A DNA stretch of 64,000 bases from CAIVVT01 sp963838205 (GTDB lineage: Bacteria; Acidobacteriota; Terriglobia; Bryobacterales; Bryobacteraceae), in NCBI GenBank assembly GCA_963838205.1, contig CAWIQF010000015.1, forward strand, positions 450,101 to 514,100, read 5' to 3'. Under the pieces are notes generated by a model. The model saw only the letters and a list, made by a program, of their open reading frames with translations. It did no database searches and was not told the DNA's origin. Below, piece by piece: positions 16,449-26,073 of the stretch (position 1 is its first letter; each line of letters begins with the position of its first letter). A program made the position numbers and the translations under genes.

Positions 16449-17927
16449 TTAGGCTGTCTTGACGGGCTTGACGGGCTTCTGGCCCGGCTTGCCCATCTTC
16501 TCGATCTCGTTGAAGGCCACCATGCGGGCCTCGTCCAGCGCGATGTTGGACAGGATCACGGCGATCGAATCGTTGAGCCCGACCTCGAGGTCGGCCTTGG
16601 GCCGCTTCAGCGTACGGCAGGCGTCGAAGAAGCTCTCGAGCTCCGTATCCACGGGGTTCTTGTCTTCCAGCGGCACCATGACGCCCTTCATGTAGAGCCA
16701 CTGCCGGGCGAACTTCATCTCCTTTTCGAGGAAGCTCTCGTTGCCCTTCATGAGGTCCCTGTCGAGCAGGATCGGCAGCGGCCGCGAGCCGGCGGCGGAG
16801 ACCATGGTCGCGCCGGCCTTCACTTCTTCCTTCTTCTTGTTCTTGGCGTCTTCCACTTTGGAGGGCGGGGTGGGCTCGCGGAACCACATGCCGATGGGCT
16901 TGTTGATGTCGTCGCCGAGGGTGATCTCAATGCTGCCCTGGGTGCCGCAGATGATCTCGCCCATCTCGGTGCGCTGGCCGCCGACGCCGGCCCAGTGCGA
17001 GCTGGTCGAGATTCCGGTCCAGACCAGCCGCCGCCCCTTGGGGTATTTGTAGATCAACTGGACGTTGTCCAGGATGTCGCGGCCGTCCATCATGAAATCG
17101 TGCGTGCCGAGGCCCAGCACGGCCTCGGGCGTCATGCCGAGCATCCAGTCGGCGACGTCGATCTGGTGGGACGCCAGCTCCGCCACCACGCCGCCCGACC
17201 ACTTGCGGAACAATCGCCAGTTGCCGAGTTCCGGCACGTCCTTTTTCATCTTCCAGCCGGGATCGCGATGCCACTGCGCCTGGACGTAGTCGACTTCGCC
17301 CAGCAGGCCCTTCTCGATCATCTGCCGCGCCGCCTGGTACATCGCGCTGTAGCGGCGTTGCAGGCCCACCTGCAGCAACTGTTTGGGCTTCGAGGCGACC
17401 AGCGCGCGCAACGCATGCACTTCCTCGGGCTTGAACACCAGGCTCTTTTCGCAGAAGACGTGCTTGCCGGCCTCCAAGGCGTCCTTGGTGAACGGGAAGT
17501 GGAGAAACAGCGGCACGGTGACGAACACCGCCTCGACGTTCTTGTCAGCCAGCAGCTCGCGATAATCCTTGTAGCGCTTGGGATTGCCGCCGTAGGTCTG
17601 CTGGGCCTTGTTCAGCGCCGCTTCTTCGATATCGCAGATGGCGACGCATTGCCCGGTGTCGATCCCCTTCAGGTGTTTCAGCAGGTAACTGCCGCGGCTG
17701 CCGGTGCCGATCATGCCGAAGGGCACGGAGTTGGAGGCGGCGCGCGCCGTCAGGATGGACGGGGCGCCTTCCACCGCTCGGGCGGCGGCGACGGCGAGCG
17801 CGGCGCCGCCCACGGCGGTCATGACCGCCTCGCGCCGGGTCATGTCTTGCCCGGCGCGGTGCGGCAGGCTGCTTTCGGGCTGGCCCTGCAAGGGCTTCAC
17901 GTTTTCGGGGTTCTCGGCCATTTCCAT
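16449..17927 (-). CDS. Tat-exported Gfo/Idh/MocA family oxidoreductase
   Basis: A 492-residue NAD(P)-binding sugar oxidoreductase of the kind often exported in Planctomycetes and Acidobacteria. The N-terminus carries a twin-arginine-like signal (MTRREAVMTAVGGAALAVAA, about residues 29-48) after a polar extension. The Rossmann motif is FGMIGTGSRGSYL, the catalytic-lysine motif is HVFCEKSLVFK (the usual EKP reads EKS), and the C-terminal domain has VAELASHQIDVADWML. Start at 17927 has GAGAGG just upstream. Similar proteins include GH109-type and 3-keto-glycoside-forming oxidoreductases, but the substrate is unclear. It follows the YihY gene by 40 bases on the same strand. Confidence 0.85.
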   Translation of the reverse strand: MEMAENPENVKPLQGQPESSLPHRAGQDMTRREAVMTAVGGAALAVAAARAVEGAPSILTARAASNSVPFGMIGTGSRGSYLLKHLKGIDTGQCVAICDIEEAALNKAQQTYGGNPKRYKDYRELLADKNVEAVFVTVPLFLHFPFTKDALEAGKHVFCEKSLVFKPEEVHALRALVASKPKQLLQVGLQRRYSAMYQAARQMIEKGLLGEVDYVQAQWHRDPGWKMKKDVPELGNWRLFRKWSGGVVAELASHQIDVADWMLGMTPEAVLGLGTHDFMMDGRDILDNVQLIYKYPKGRRLVWTGISTSSHWAGVGGQRTEMGEIICGTQGSIEITLGDDINKPIGMWFREPTPPSKVEDAKNKKKEEVKAGATMVSAAGSRPLPILLDRDLMKGNESFLEKEMKFARQWLYMKGVMVPLEDKNPVDTELESFFDACRTLKRPKADLEVGLNDSIAVILSNIALDEARMVAFNEIEKMGKPGQKPVKPVKTA

Positions 17928-17967
17928 ACAACCTCTCAGTTGAATCGTTCTCGGAATTGCGTCTATT

Positions 17968-19068
17968 CTATCCGATTCTCCCGGATGGACCCGGGTTCCC
18001 GAAAGCTTCCAGCGGCGTCGCAACCGGAGTCTCGGGCGCGACGTTCGGCGTCGCCGTCTCCGCGGCGCGCGCCCAGCGGGCGGACCAGTCGGCGCCGGCC
18101 AGGACGATCAGGCCCGCGAAGAAGCTCCACGTGAGGATCGTGATGGAGTTCCGGAAGACGCCGTATTCGCGCTGAAACTTCGCGAACAGCCACGGCCAGG
18201 CGAACCAGTTAATCCACTTCAGCATTTCCAGCAGGAGCCCGATCACCACGGCGCGCGGCAGCACCTGCAGCGCCGGCACCTTCGTGTTGGGCAGCTTCCA
18301 ATAAACCAGGAACAGGATCAGAATGGTGAACGGGATCGACGCCAGCTTGAACAGCCCATAGGCGAGGTAGCCTTTGGTCAGCACGACGGGCACAACTGCG
18401 TCGGCGCCGAAAATTGCCAGCCACAGCGCCGGGGCCGACGCGGTGATTACCGCCGACAAGAGCGCCAGCGCTCCGCAAACGAAAATCAGCCCCGTGCTCA
18501 GCACTTGATTCATCACCAGATTGCGGCCCTTGGCGACGCCCCAGGCGCGGTTCAGCGCGACTTCCAGAGGCAGGAACACGCCGTTTGCCAGCAGCAGCAA
18601 CATCAGCACCGAAAACCATTCCATGTGGCGGACGCTCTTGAGGCTGCGGGCCAGGTTGTGGACGAGAAACGCGCCCGTCCCACCGGGGAAGTAGTCCTGA
18701 ATGGCGACGAAGATCGCCTCAATCGCCGGGGTGGAGTGGAAGACGTGCTTGCAGATGGACAGCATCACCAGCAGGAACGGGTAGAAGGCCAGCAGCACGT
18801 TGGCGGCAATCGAAAACGCGAAGACGTGGGTTTCGGGCTGGGTCAGGTACCGGGCCACCGCGCGCCAGTCGAACAGGAACTCGAGCGCCGCGTCGCGCAC
18901 GCTGCGCCAGACGCGGAGCAGGAGCCCGCTCGTAGCGGAGCGCTCTCGTCTGGGGATCGATGGAGCGGAGCTAGGTTGGGAGAGTAGTGGGGAAAGTGAT
19001 TGCGAGGGCTGCACGGGGTCTACTGATTCCAGTTTAGCGGCAGTGCGCTTGCGCAGTCGCGCATCCAA
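17968..19068 (-). CDS. YihY/BrkB family membrane protein
   Basis: A 366-residue inner-membrane protein of the family once called ribonuclease BN, whose actual role is unsettled. Six hydrophobic segments are visible between about residues 80 and 335, with the family blocks FAFSIAANVLLAFYPFLLVML, LLLANGVFLPLEVALNRAWG and ILILFLVYWKLPN. The N-terminal 60 residues are polar and serine/proline-rich, and a short Ala/Pro-rich cytoplasmic tail follows the last helix. It is divergent from the metallophosphatase gene with 61 bases between the starts, and precedes the Gfo/Idh gene. Confidence 0.88.
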   Translation of the reverse strand: MDARLRKRTAAKLESVDPVQPSQSLSPLLSQPSSAPSIPRRERSATSGLLLRVWRSVRDAALEFLFDWRAVARYLTQPETHVFAFSIAANVLLAFYPFLLVMLSICKHVFHSTPAIEAIFVAIQDYFPGGTGAFLVHNLARSLKSVRHMEWFSVLMLLLLANGVFLPLEVALNRAWGVAKGRNLVMNQVLSTGLIFVCGALALLSAVITASAPALWLAIFGADAVVPVVLTKGYLAYGLFKLASIPFTILILFLVYWKLPNTKVPALQVLPRAVVIGLLLEMLKWINWFAWPWLFAKFQREYGVFRNSITILTWSFFAGLIVLAGADWSARWARAAETATPNVAPETPVATPLEAFGNPGPSGRIG

Positions 19069-19129
19069 CGCCGATACTGGCGATTGCCGCTGGAATCGTT
19101 ACAGCCGCATCAGAGCAAGGAGAAGATTC

Positions 19130-20017
19130 ATGCTGCGCCGCCGCGACTTTCTGACTAGCGCCGCGCTCGCGCCCCTGGCGGCGCGGGCCGCCACCGCAGA
19201 CGAAGCGGGCTTCACGTTCATCCATTTCACCGATACGCACCTCCAGCCGGAGCTACACGCCGCCGCGGGCACGGCCCAGGCGTTCCGGGCCATTTCGCGG
19301 ATTGAGCACGATTTCGCGCTGGCCGGCGGGGATCTGGTGATGGACGTCTTCGAGCAGGGGCCGGCGCGCGCCAAGCAGCTCTTCGACCTCTACGCCGCCA
19401 CGGCCCGGGACCTGCCCAAGCCCGTACACTCGATCATCGGCAACCACGATATTTGCGGAATCTCCAATAAATCCGGCGTGCCGGCCACGGATCCGCTGTA
19501 CGGCAAGAAGCTGTTCGAGGACCGCATGGGCCAGCCACGCCATCAATCTTTCGACCACAAGGGCTGGCATTTCATCCTGCTGGATTCGGTGCAGATCGGC
19601 ACGGATGGGAGCTGGTATGGAATGATCGACGCGGCACAGCTCGACTGGCTGGCCGCGGATCTTTCCAAAACGGGCCGGACGACGCCGCTGGTCGTTCTGA
19701 CGCACATGCCGCTGGCCTCGGCCACCGGCCAGCTCTGGGGCGCCAAACCGGATGGTCTGAAGACGCTGCTGATCACCAATCCGGGCGCGGTGTTCGACCT
19801 TTTCTCGGGCTACAAGCTCAAGGCCGTGCTGCAGGGCCACACGCACGTGCGCGAGGTCGTCGAATACAACGGCTGCCGCTACATTACGCCGGGCGCGGTC
19901 TGCGGCAACTGGTGGAAGGGCGCATTCAAGGGCAGCCCCGAAGGCTTCGCCGTGCTGAAAGTGCGCGGCGAGGAGATCGCCTGCGAATTCCGGAGCTACG
20001 GCTGGCAGGCCGCTTGA
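19130..20017 (+). CDS. Exported calcineurin-like metallophosphatase
   Basis: A 295-residue phosphoesterase with a twin-arginine-type signal (LRRRDFLTSAALAPLAARA). Metal-binding motifs follow in order: HFTDTHL (D and H), AGGDLVMD, IGNHD, THMPL, and GHTHVRE near the C-terminus. AAGGAGAA lies 5 bases before the ATG at 19130, which fixes the start; the longer open frame upstream is spurious. Substrate is not evident; related exported members act on phosphodiesters or nucleotides in the periplasm. Confidence 0.9.
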   Translation: MLRRRDFLTSAALAPLAARAATADEAGFTFIHFTDTHLQPELHAAAGTAQAFRAISRIEHDFALAGGDLVMDVFEQGPARAKQLFDLYAATARDLPKPVHSIIGNHDICGISNKSGVPATDPLYGKKLFEDRMGQPRHQSFDHKGWHFILLDSVQIGTDGSWYGMIDAAQLDWLAADLSKTGRTTPLVVLTHMPLASATGQLWGAKPDGLKTLLITNPGAVFDLFSGYKLKAVLQGHTHVREVVEYNGCRYITPGAVCGNWWKGAFKGSPEGFAVLKVRGEEIACEFRSYGWQAA

Positions 20018-20091
20018 CGGGAGAGCACGACGCGCAATTCCGCGGTCCCGGACGCCTCCGATCGTGGCATCATGGTTGCGGAGGCGCTGGT

Positions 20092-20592
20092 ATGGATAGA
20101 ACTCATAGCATCGAACTGCTGAACGTGGCCGTGGGCGACGAACTGCAGGCCGTCCATCAATACATGTACTTTCATTTCCATCTCACCGACCAGGGGTTCG
20201 AGCCGCTGGCGGTGCAGTTCAAGCGCACCGCGATCGAGGAGATGGGCCATGTCGAGGCGCTGGCCGAGCGGATTCTGTTCCTGAAAGGCGACGTCAAAAT
20301 GCAGGCCGCCGGCCCAGTCGAGACCATCACAGACCCCGCGGCGATGCTGGTGAAGGCGATGGCGATGGAGCAGCAGAGCGGCATCGACTACAACAAAGCG
20401 GCGTTGGAATGTTCCGCCCAACAGGACGCCGCTACCAAGCAGATCTTCGAACATCTGGTGGGCGACGAAGAGCGGCATTACGACCAGTACGAGAAGCAGC
20501 ACGACAATATCAAGCGCTTCGGGCTGAACTACCTGGCGCTGCAGTCCTTCCGCGGCGGATCGCCGGAAGCCGGCCCCGGGGCAGCCGCATAG
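20092..20592 (+). CDS. bfr: Bacterioferritin
   Basis: Iron-storage and detoxification protein of 166 residues. It has the four-helix ferritin-like fold with ferroxidase ligands in NVAVGDELQAVHQY (Glu), IEEMGHVEALAERI (Glu, His) and the C-terminal DEERHYDQ (Glu, Glu, His). The Met in EEMGH corresponds to the haem-axial Met of E. coli Bfr, so haem binding is likely. GCGGAGG lies 8 bases before the ATG at 20092. A hairpin at 20617-20637 (GCGTCC/GGACGC) lies between this gene and the convergent secreted-protein gene, without a T-run. Confidence 0.94.
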   Translation: MDRTHSIELLNVAVGDELQAVHQYMYFHFHLTDQGFEPLAVQFKRTAIEEMGHVEALAERILFLKGDVKMQAAGPVETITDPAAMLVKAMAMEQQSGIDYNKAALECSAQQDAATKQIFEHLVGDEERHYDQYEKQHDNIKRFGLNYLALQSFRGGSPEAGPGAAA

Positions 20593-20643
20593 CGCGCGAC
20601 TTCCAGCTATGATGGCGCGTCCGCTCTCGCGGGACGCACCGTA

Positions 20644-22422
20644 TTATTGGTTCTCCCCCTGCAGGAAGGCCAGCGCGAGACGGGTGATTTCTCCGCTTGT
20701 AAACAGCTTGGGTGTAATCGCAGGCGAGCCGCCGACGGCGATATCTACGGCTTCGAGACGCGACTGAACGAGATCGAAGACGCGCTCCTTGAATCCGAAG
20801 TTCTGAGATTGCTGCACTGCGAAGACGAAGTACTTGCCCGGAGCCAGATTGTCGTACGACAGGTCGGTCCCGCTGGCGCCCATCAGCATCGGCATGCCGG
20901 CGCCCGGCGAGAAGCCTCTGCCCGCCGGCGCCAGGATTACGGTCCACGCGGTGGTCTTCCCGGGAGATGAGTCCTCCGGCAGGTGGATCTGCACGCGCGC
21001 CCCTTTGGCGCCTAAGACGATCCGCAATTGGCCGGGCGCGCCGGCGGCGATTTCGATTTCGTCGCGCTCGATCCTCGTCTCCCCGTATTGCATCGAGTCG
21101 ACGAAGGCCGGCGTGGTTGCCGACTGATAGCGCACGCGGTAGCGTCCCGGCCCCAGCCCTTTGACCTCGAAACTCCCGTCCTGGTGGACGTCGCCCTGGC
21201 GGTAGCCGCCTAGGGAGTTGGGCGTCTCCGGCATGAATTGAACCCACCCCTTGGGCGGCTCAGCCTGCGGCTGCTGGGGCTGGCGCCCCGTACCCAGTTG
21301 CCGAATCCGCGGACGGACCACCGCCAACTGATCGCCTCCCGTTCCGGCGTCTGGAACCGCGCCGGCCGGGTCCTCCACTACGCCTTTCAGTGCCGGCGCG
21401 GTTTGCAGTTGCAGGAGCACGGGCTCCGGGCTGGCCGTGCCGGTCGTGAGGCGCAGCTCGGCGAGGGCCATCGTGTCGGGCTGCCCCGACATGCTCATGC
21501 TCCAAGCCAGCAGTTGGTAGGTGCCTGGCGACACGAAGTCAATGCGAAACGTGCCGTCCTTCTGATCGTAGGCACCAAATAGCGGCTGGGACGCATCGCC
21601 CGTGGCAGCGTCTGGAAAGAGCTGCACGTTCACGTTCTGGCCCGGCGCGGACATGAGGCTACCCCGCACGGTGACCACCGGCGTCGTTTTCAGTCGGAAT
21701 TCGATGTTCTGCAGTTCGGTGCCGGGCATTACGCTCAGCACGGTCGCACCGGAGGCGGCCGGGCTGTCCGGATAGAACACCGGCAGCCACGACTCGCGGG
21801 GCTCCTCCGGCCGCGAGCCGGAGGGTCCGAGCAGGCGCTCGACGGGCAACGATTCCTGGCATTGGGCGTGGAGCAGATAACGGTCCGCTGTCAGGCCCGC
21901 GAGGCGGAACTCGCCTTGGTCGTCGGTCTGCACGCCGCTGCGCTGCTGCAGGCTGAAATTGTCCCCGAGGTGCAGCGGCGAATAGGCTTGGACGAAGCAG
22001 CCCTGTACCGGCTCGCCGTCGTCGTTCACTACGCGGCCGCCGATCACGCCTCCGGGCATGAGTTTCACCTGAACGCCGGACGTCTCGTTGCCCGAGCTGA
22101 TTTCGGCCGTCGCCGCGGGTTGTCCCAGCCCCATGATGCCGGTGTACTCGCGGTGGTTCGCAGTGATCGTGCAACTGCCGGGCCCCAGTCCGGCCGCGTT
22201 AAACATCCCGCCGCGGTCCGAGACCGCCTGGCTGTAGCCGGAATTGCGGCTGGCGCATTGCACCGTCACGCGCGCGCCGCTGACCGGCTCGCCAGTCAGC
22301 GCGTTGACCACCTGCCCGCTCAGCGACCCCGGCGGCACGTCCGGCTCCTGCGGTGCCGGAGAGTTCTGAAAAACGGCCAACTGCGCGGCCAGAAGGAAGA
22401 CGGGTATCACGTTCATCGGCAC
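20644..22422 (-). CDS. Secreted carboxypeptidase-regulatory-like domain protein (second of pair)
   Basis: A 592-residue Sec-exported protein (signal about residues 1-20, VIPVFLLAAQLAVFQ). Repeated beta-sandwich domains of the CarboxypepD_reg/transthyretin-like type are recognisable from motifs such as LSGQVVNALTGEPVSGARVTV, GGRVVNDDGEPVQGCFVQAY and DDQGEFRLAGLTADRYLLHA, with another GSFEVKGLGPGRYRVRYQ near residue 410. No enzyme motif is seen. The GTG start has AAGGAG 6 bases upstream, overlapping the stop of the preceding gene, so the two are co-translated. Such proteins are abundant in Acidobacteria and presumed to be cell-surface or periplasmic binding scaffolds. Confidence 0.85.
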   Translation of the reverse strand: MPMNVIPVFLLAAQLAVFQNSPAPQEPDVPPGSLSGQVVNALTGEPVSGARVTVQCASRNSGYSQAVSDRGGMFNAAGLGPGSCTITANHREYTGIMGLGQPAATAEISSGNETSGVQVKLMPGGVIGGRVVNDDGEPVQGCFVQAYSPLHLGDNFSLQQRSGVQTDDQGEFRLAGLTADRYLLHAQCQESLPVERLLGPSGSRPEEPRESWLPVFYPDSPAASGATVLSVMPGTELQNIEFRLKTTPVVTVRGSLMSAPGQNVNVQLFPDAATGDASQPLFGAYDQKDGTFRIDFVSPGTYQLLAWSMSMSGQPDTMALAELRLTTGTASPEPVLLQLQTAPALKGVVEDPAGAVPDAGTGGDQLAVVRPRIRQLGTGRQPQQPQAEPPKGWVQFMPETPNSLGGYRQGDVHQDGSFEVKGLGPGRYRVRYQSATTPAFVDSMQYGETRIERDEIEIAAGAPGQLRIVLGAKGARVQIHLPEDSSPGKTTAWTVILAPAGRGFSPGAGMPMLMGASGTDLSYDNLAPGKYFVFAVQQSQNFGFKERVFDLVQSRLEAVDIAVGGSPAITPKLFTSGEITRLALAFLQGENQ

Positions 22423-22425
22423 ACC

Positions 22426-24105
22426 TCACTCCTTCGCGCCCGCGCCGGCGTTGTGGATCAGCGGCACGGTCGCGGCCGCGTTCGGGCCTTCCTGCAACTC
22501 CACCGCAGTTCCCCGCTCCGCGAACGGCGTCAGGAAATTCGGATCCATCCACGCGCCCTGCTCCATGTCGTCGAAGGCGTACAGCTTGTAGACGCCAGGC
22601 GTCAGCCCGCGGAAGTGAAAGGCGCCCTTCTCATCCACGCCGGCCACGGCGTAGAAGCTCAGCACCGCCGCATTGTCGCCTTGCGGAGCCAGCAGAACCG
22701 TCGTCGCTCCACTGCCCTCCACCTGTCCGCTCAGCTCCGCGCCGGCCGCGCTCAGCACGAGCGCCAGCCGCGCCGAGGTCGGGGCGGTGATCACCATATC
22801 CTTGCGCAGGACATCCACGTCGCCCAACGTCATCGACTTCAGATACCCGCCTTTGGGCAGCGGCTCGATGCCGATATCCCACAATCCCGGATGCACGTTC
22901 GGCAGAACGAATGTTCCGTCCGGCTGCACCTGCGCGCTGGCGCCCGCATGAACATTGCCGTCGCCCGATACCAGGAACACGCGGTGATCCGCGGCCGCGC
23001 CCGTACCGGCGCCCTCCAGCCGCAGACTGCCGCGAAGCTCGAAGGCCGGCGCGAATTGCAGCGTCACTTCGAGATCGCCACCACTTAGATCGACCTCTTG
23101 GCGCGCTACGTACATGCGGCCGTCGATGGTCACCTCCCCGCTCAGCACGTACTTGGCGGGCTGCAGAGTCGGGTAGTCGAAGCGTCCCCCGACAGGAAAT
23201 CCACCGCCCCAGTTGGTCAACGTGTCCGCGTCCGGCGCATCCGTCAGATGGATTTGAACGAAGAGCTGATCATGTGGCCGGGGCTGGGGCGGCGCGTCGG
23301 GCGGAGTTTCACCCGTCTCCGGCAGCGGAAGCTGCACCGGCAATTGCGCCAGCACGCCCAGCTTGACCGGCCGGGTCAGCAGCATGGCGATGTCCACACC
23401 TTCCAGCGTCTGTCCCGGCTGCAACACGATGTCCCGCGCCTCGTGCCGCAACGGCGTGCCTGGGGCGTAGGTCGTGGCGTACGCCAGGCGGTTGTTCTGC
23501 TCCGCCGCCGGATCGCCCGGATTCGTCGGCGGGATGGTGTCGAATTGCTTGATGGCCGACACCACGTACCGGCCCGGCGCCACGCCCGACAGCCGGAAGC
23601 GGCCCTTGTCGTCGGTCCCCGCCCCGCCCCACGACGTCCAGCTCAGCTTGCCTCGCGCGAACTGCCGCCGCAGCGCCCGCACGAAGGCCTGCGCCAGCGG
23701 TTCGCCGTCCGCGCCCGTTACCGTCCCCGCGATCACGCCCAGCCGCGGCAGGCCGATCGTCAGGTCCGTGATGTGCTCGCCCGCGCCCAGCGCCAGCACC
23801 CGCCCTTCGGCATACGGGCGGCGCGCGCCGTAGGCCATCGTCCCATAGCCGCGCCGCGAGACTTCGATGCGGTACTGGCCCGCCGGAAGCGCGCGCAGCA
23901 GGAATCGTCCGTCACCATCGGACGGCGCCAGGCCCCGAATGTCGGTGTGTCCTTCGACCTGGATTTCGACGCGCGCGCGGTGCAGCGGCGCGCCGCTGGT
24001 CGCGTCCACCACTCGTCCGGCGATCGAGCCGGAGCCACCGCTTTGCGCGCGCACGGCCGCCAGCAGAAGCAGCACCATCGCGGATGTGAATAAGAGGCGA
24101 CGCAT
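22426..24105 (-). CDS. Secreted carboxypeptidase-regulatory-like domain protein (first of pair)
   Basis: A 559-residue exported protein, similar in layout to its downstream neighbour and probably its paralogue. The signal peptide is residues 1-20 (LLFTSAMVLLLLAAVRAQ). The first domain begins GSIAGRVVDATSGAPLHRARV, with GDGRFLLRALPAGQYRIEV closing the sandwich; further domains include AGTVTGADGEPLAQAFVRAL and GRFRLSGVAPGRYVVSA. No catalytic residues are recognised. The start at 24105 is the ATG directly before the signal peptide; an in-frame extension upstream is Arg-rich and unlikely. Only four bases separate its stop from the next start. Confidence 0.84.
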   Translation of the reverse strand: MRRLLFTSAMVLLLLAAVRAQSGGSGSIAGRVVDATSGAPLHRARVEIQVEGHTDIRGLAPSDGDGRFLLRALPAGQYRIEVSRRGYGTMAYGARRPYAEGRVLALGAGEHITDLTIGLPRLGVIAGTVTGADGEPLAQAFVRALRRQFARGKLSWTSWGGAGTDDKGRFRLSGVAPGRYVVSAIKQFDTIPPTNPGDPAAEQNNRLAYATTYAPGTPLRHEARDIVLQPGQTLEGVDIAMLLTRPVKLGVLAQLPVQLPLPETGETPPDAPPQPRPHDQLFVQIHLTDAPDADTLTNWGGGFPVGGRFDYPTLQPAKYVLSGEVTIDGRMYVARQEVDLSGGDLEVTLQFAPAFELRGSLRLEGAGTGAAADHRVFLVSGDGNVHAGASAQVQPDGTFVLPNVHPGLWDIGIEPLPKGGYLKSMTLGDVDVLRKDMVITAPTSARLALVLSAAGAELSGQVEGSGATTVLLAPQGDNAAVLSFYAVAGVDEKGAFHFRGLTPGVYKLYAFDDMEQGAWMDPNFLTPFAERGTAVELQEGPNAAATVPLIHNAGAGAKE

Positions 24106-24453
24106 ATCCCTGCGCACCCTCCTATTCTGGCCCGCTCCTTCGGCTGGCGCTGGTCGTGGCGCACGCCCGGCAGGCCTCGTCTGCATGCGTTTAGACACCA
24201 TCATTGGTATCGTGGATCCTCTACGCCGCCGCCTGGGTCGACAGGCAGAGATCACGTCCAGAACACTGGACGCATCCCGCGCGCGTTGGTTGCGAACGGC
24301 GGAGACAACTCTGACGAGGCTCAGTCGGGTGGCGGCGCAGCGCGCCCGGGACGGAACTGCCGTGGCGCGCCCGCAGGCGGCTTCTTCAGGCGCCGGTCAA
24401 AACTGGGAATAGCCGCAGAAGGGCCACATCCGGCCCTCTGCCCGGCCGCGAGT
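24106..24453. other. Intergenic stretch without a supported gene
   Basis: 348 bases between the cytochrome c stop and the first CarboxypepD_reg gene, both on the minus strand. It should hold the promoter of the secreted-protein pair, but I see no clear -35/-10 pair and no repeat. Confidence 0.5.
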
Positions 24454-24675
24454 CTAGCCCTTCTTGGCCTGACAACCATCCAGCACGTGCTTGTGTGCGC
24501 CGTAGCACTTGCCGACGTCGTTCAGCTCTTTCTTGCCTGCCATGGCGTGGCAGGTGGTGCATTTCGTGCCCTTTTCCTTCTTCTGATACTCCGGTTTGGC
24601 AAACGAAAGACTGCTTGCCACGAACAGGCCGGCCATCAGAACGGCGGCGGGAATCATCAGTCTCAAAGCGCGCAT
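24454..24675 (-). CDS. Small exported monohaem cytochrome c
   Basis: A 73-residue precursor with a Sec signal (MRALRLMIPAAVLMAGLFVA, cleavage likely after SLSFA) and one CxxCH haem site in GTKCTTCHAM. Additional cysteines occur later (GKCYGAHKH and DGCQAKKG), the first in a partial CxxxH context. Mature size is only about 47 residues. The ATG at 24675 is preceded by GGAG. Being last in the molybdenum-hydroxylase operon it is the likely periplasmic electron carrier or exit point for that enzyme; this is inferred from position. Confidence 0.75.
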   Translation of the reverse strand: MRALRLMIPAAVLMAGLFVASSLSFAKPEYQKKEKGTKCTTCHAMAGKKELNDVGKCYGAHKHVLDGCQAKKG

Positions 24676-24795
24676 GATCAACTCCAATCGGGCGGTGAAA
24701 ATCGGTCTCGCGGTCATCCCACAATACGGAGACGATATCACGTTTTCACATGTTGCCGGGCCAGCGCCTCGCGGGACGCCACGATTCCGATACGT

Positions 24796-25212
24796 TCAGC
24801 CCGCCTGCTTCGCCGCCGGCTGGTGCAACCTCAAGATCTCGCCAACGAGAAACATGTCGGTTAGCACGGCGCGCAGATGGATGGAGGCATTTAGATTGTC
24901 GATGAGCTGCGACCCGATCACGGGCTGGGCCAGAACCAGTTCGAGGGCCGCCAGCGAGTCGCAGGCATCGCGATCCAGCACCGCCAGGAAGGCTTGGTAC
25001 TTTCCCGCCGGTTCCAGGCCCGCCTGCTCCACCACGGTTCGAAAGCTCTCCGCCAACCCATCCAAGGCATGGACGGCACGACTCAGGAATTCACGCACCT
25101 GGCTTCCCGCCGGACTTCCTTCGTCCCCCGGAATCCCTTGCGCGGCGTAGGCCAGCATGAACTCGTAGCATTCCTCGATGGTCTCGCCGCGCTCCTGCAT
25201 TGCACCAATCAT
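24796..25212 (-). CDS. Conserved-looking hypothetical protein of the Mo-hydroxylase operon
   Basis: A 138-residue, soluble, mostly helical acidic protein with no signal peptide and no recognised motif. It starts 3 bases after the stop of the cytochrome b gene and therefore belongs to the operon. The sequence is rich in Leu/Ala/Glu heptad-like stretches (for example LSRAVHALDGLAESFRTVVE), so it could be a chaperone or assembly factor, but that is speculation. I do not recognise the family. Confidence 0.65.
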   Translation of the reverse strand: MIGAMQERGETIEECYEFMLAYAAQGIPGDEGSPAGSQVREFLSRAVHALDGLAESFRTVVEQAGLEPAGKYQAFLAVLDRDACDSLAALELVLAQPVIGSQLIDNLNASIHLRAVLTDMFLVGEILRLHQPAAKQAG

Positions 25213-25215
25213 GGA

Positions 25216-26073
25216 CTATATCCCCGTGCCCTTTCCGCCGGACTCCGTGGAGGAGGCGGCAGCCCCGGCGGGCCAGCGCTGCGGATCATAATGTTCCAGA
25301 TAGAATTCGCGCTTCATCGATCCAAAAATCATCGACTTCGTAATGTCCAGCTTCTCCGGCCGCACAGCGAAGTAGACGTGCACCATGATCAACGCGATCA
25401 GTCCCACGCCCGCGAGGCCGTGCAACACGTACATCAAACCCCAGGTCATGTCGCTGAACAGGTATGGGTTGCGCGGGAAGAAGATCGTGCGCACGCGAGA
25501 CATCATGAACACGCCGGTCAGGATCACCACCAGTCCAGTGAGTGTAATGACCCCGTGATACATCTTGTTTTCCAGAGGATACTTGGCGAATCTTCGCGGC
25601 GGAGGCGCTGGCCGGCCCATGAAGCGTTGAACCCGCCTCATCGCATCTTCCAGGTCGGCTTTGTCGGGCCAGATGGACCAGAAGTCCAACCAGAAGGAGG
25701 CATGGATGATGTGAAAGACGACGGATATCGTCAGCACCGTTCCAGCGATCCAGTGATAGGCCACCCAATTAAAGCGGACGCCGACTCTCGGCAGGAAGGC
25801 CGTAAACAGCAGCGTAAACATAGAGGCGGCCATCAGCCAGTGAAACGCCCGCGCGGCCAGCGAATGTCGGGGAACGCGCTCGGGAACGCGGGCCGCGAGT
25901 TCGATCGAAACAGCGCCCGCGAATTGCTCGGGTTCCGCGAAATATCGTACATAAATCGCGTGGACGATCATGAAAAACAGGCCCGCGATCGCCGCCACCC
26001 AGATCAGGAACCACACGATGTGAATGGGGACATGCCGCCCCCAGGGACTCGTTGCCCAATCTACGACTCCCAT
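25216..26073 (-). CDS. Membrane cytochrome b subunit (cytochrome b561/FdhI-like)
   Basis: A 285-residue di-haem membrane subunit passing electrons between a periplasmic enzyme and the quinone pool or cytochromes. Five hydrophobic segments are visible, roughly at residues 17-38, 73-93, 105-126, 164-185 and 206-228. Candidate haem-ligand histidines occur in RAFHWLMA, AYHWIAG, VFHIIHASF, MYHGVITL, LHGLAG and MVHVYFA, the distribution expected for formate dehydrogenase gamma/b561-type subunits. The ATG overlaps the FAD-subunit stop by 13 bases, so both are in one operon. Confidence 0.87.
   Translation of the reverse strand: MGVVDWATSPWGRHVPIHIVWFLIWVAAIAGLFFMIVHAIYVRYFAEPEQFAGAVSIELAARVPERVPRHSLAARAFHWLMAASMFTLLFTAFLPRVGVRFNWVAYHWIAGTVLTISVVFHIIHASFWLDFWSIWPDKADLEDAMRRVQRFMGRPAPPPRRFAKYPLENKMYHGVITLTGLVVILTGVFMMSRVRTIFFPRNPYLFSDMTWGLMYVLHGLAGVGLIALIMVHVYFAVRPEKLDITKSMIFGSMKREFYLEHYDPQRWPAGAAASSTESGGKGTGI

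Noticed and set aside
20617..20637. Terminator between bfr and the secreted-protein gene
   Set aside because: The GCGTCC/GGACGC hairpin is only 6 bp and has no T-run on either strand, so I noted it under bfr and did not list it as a terminator.
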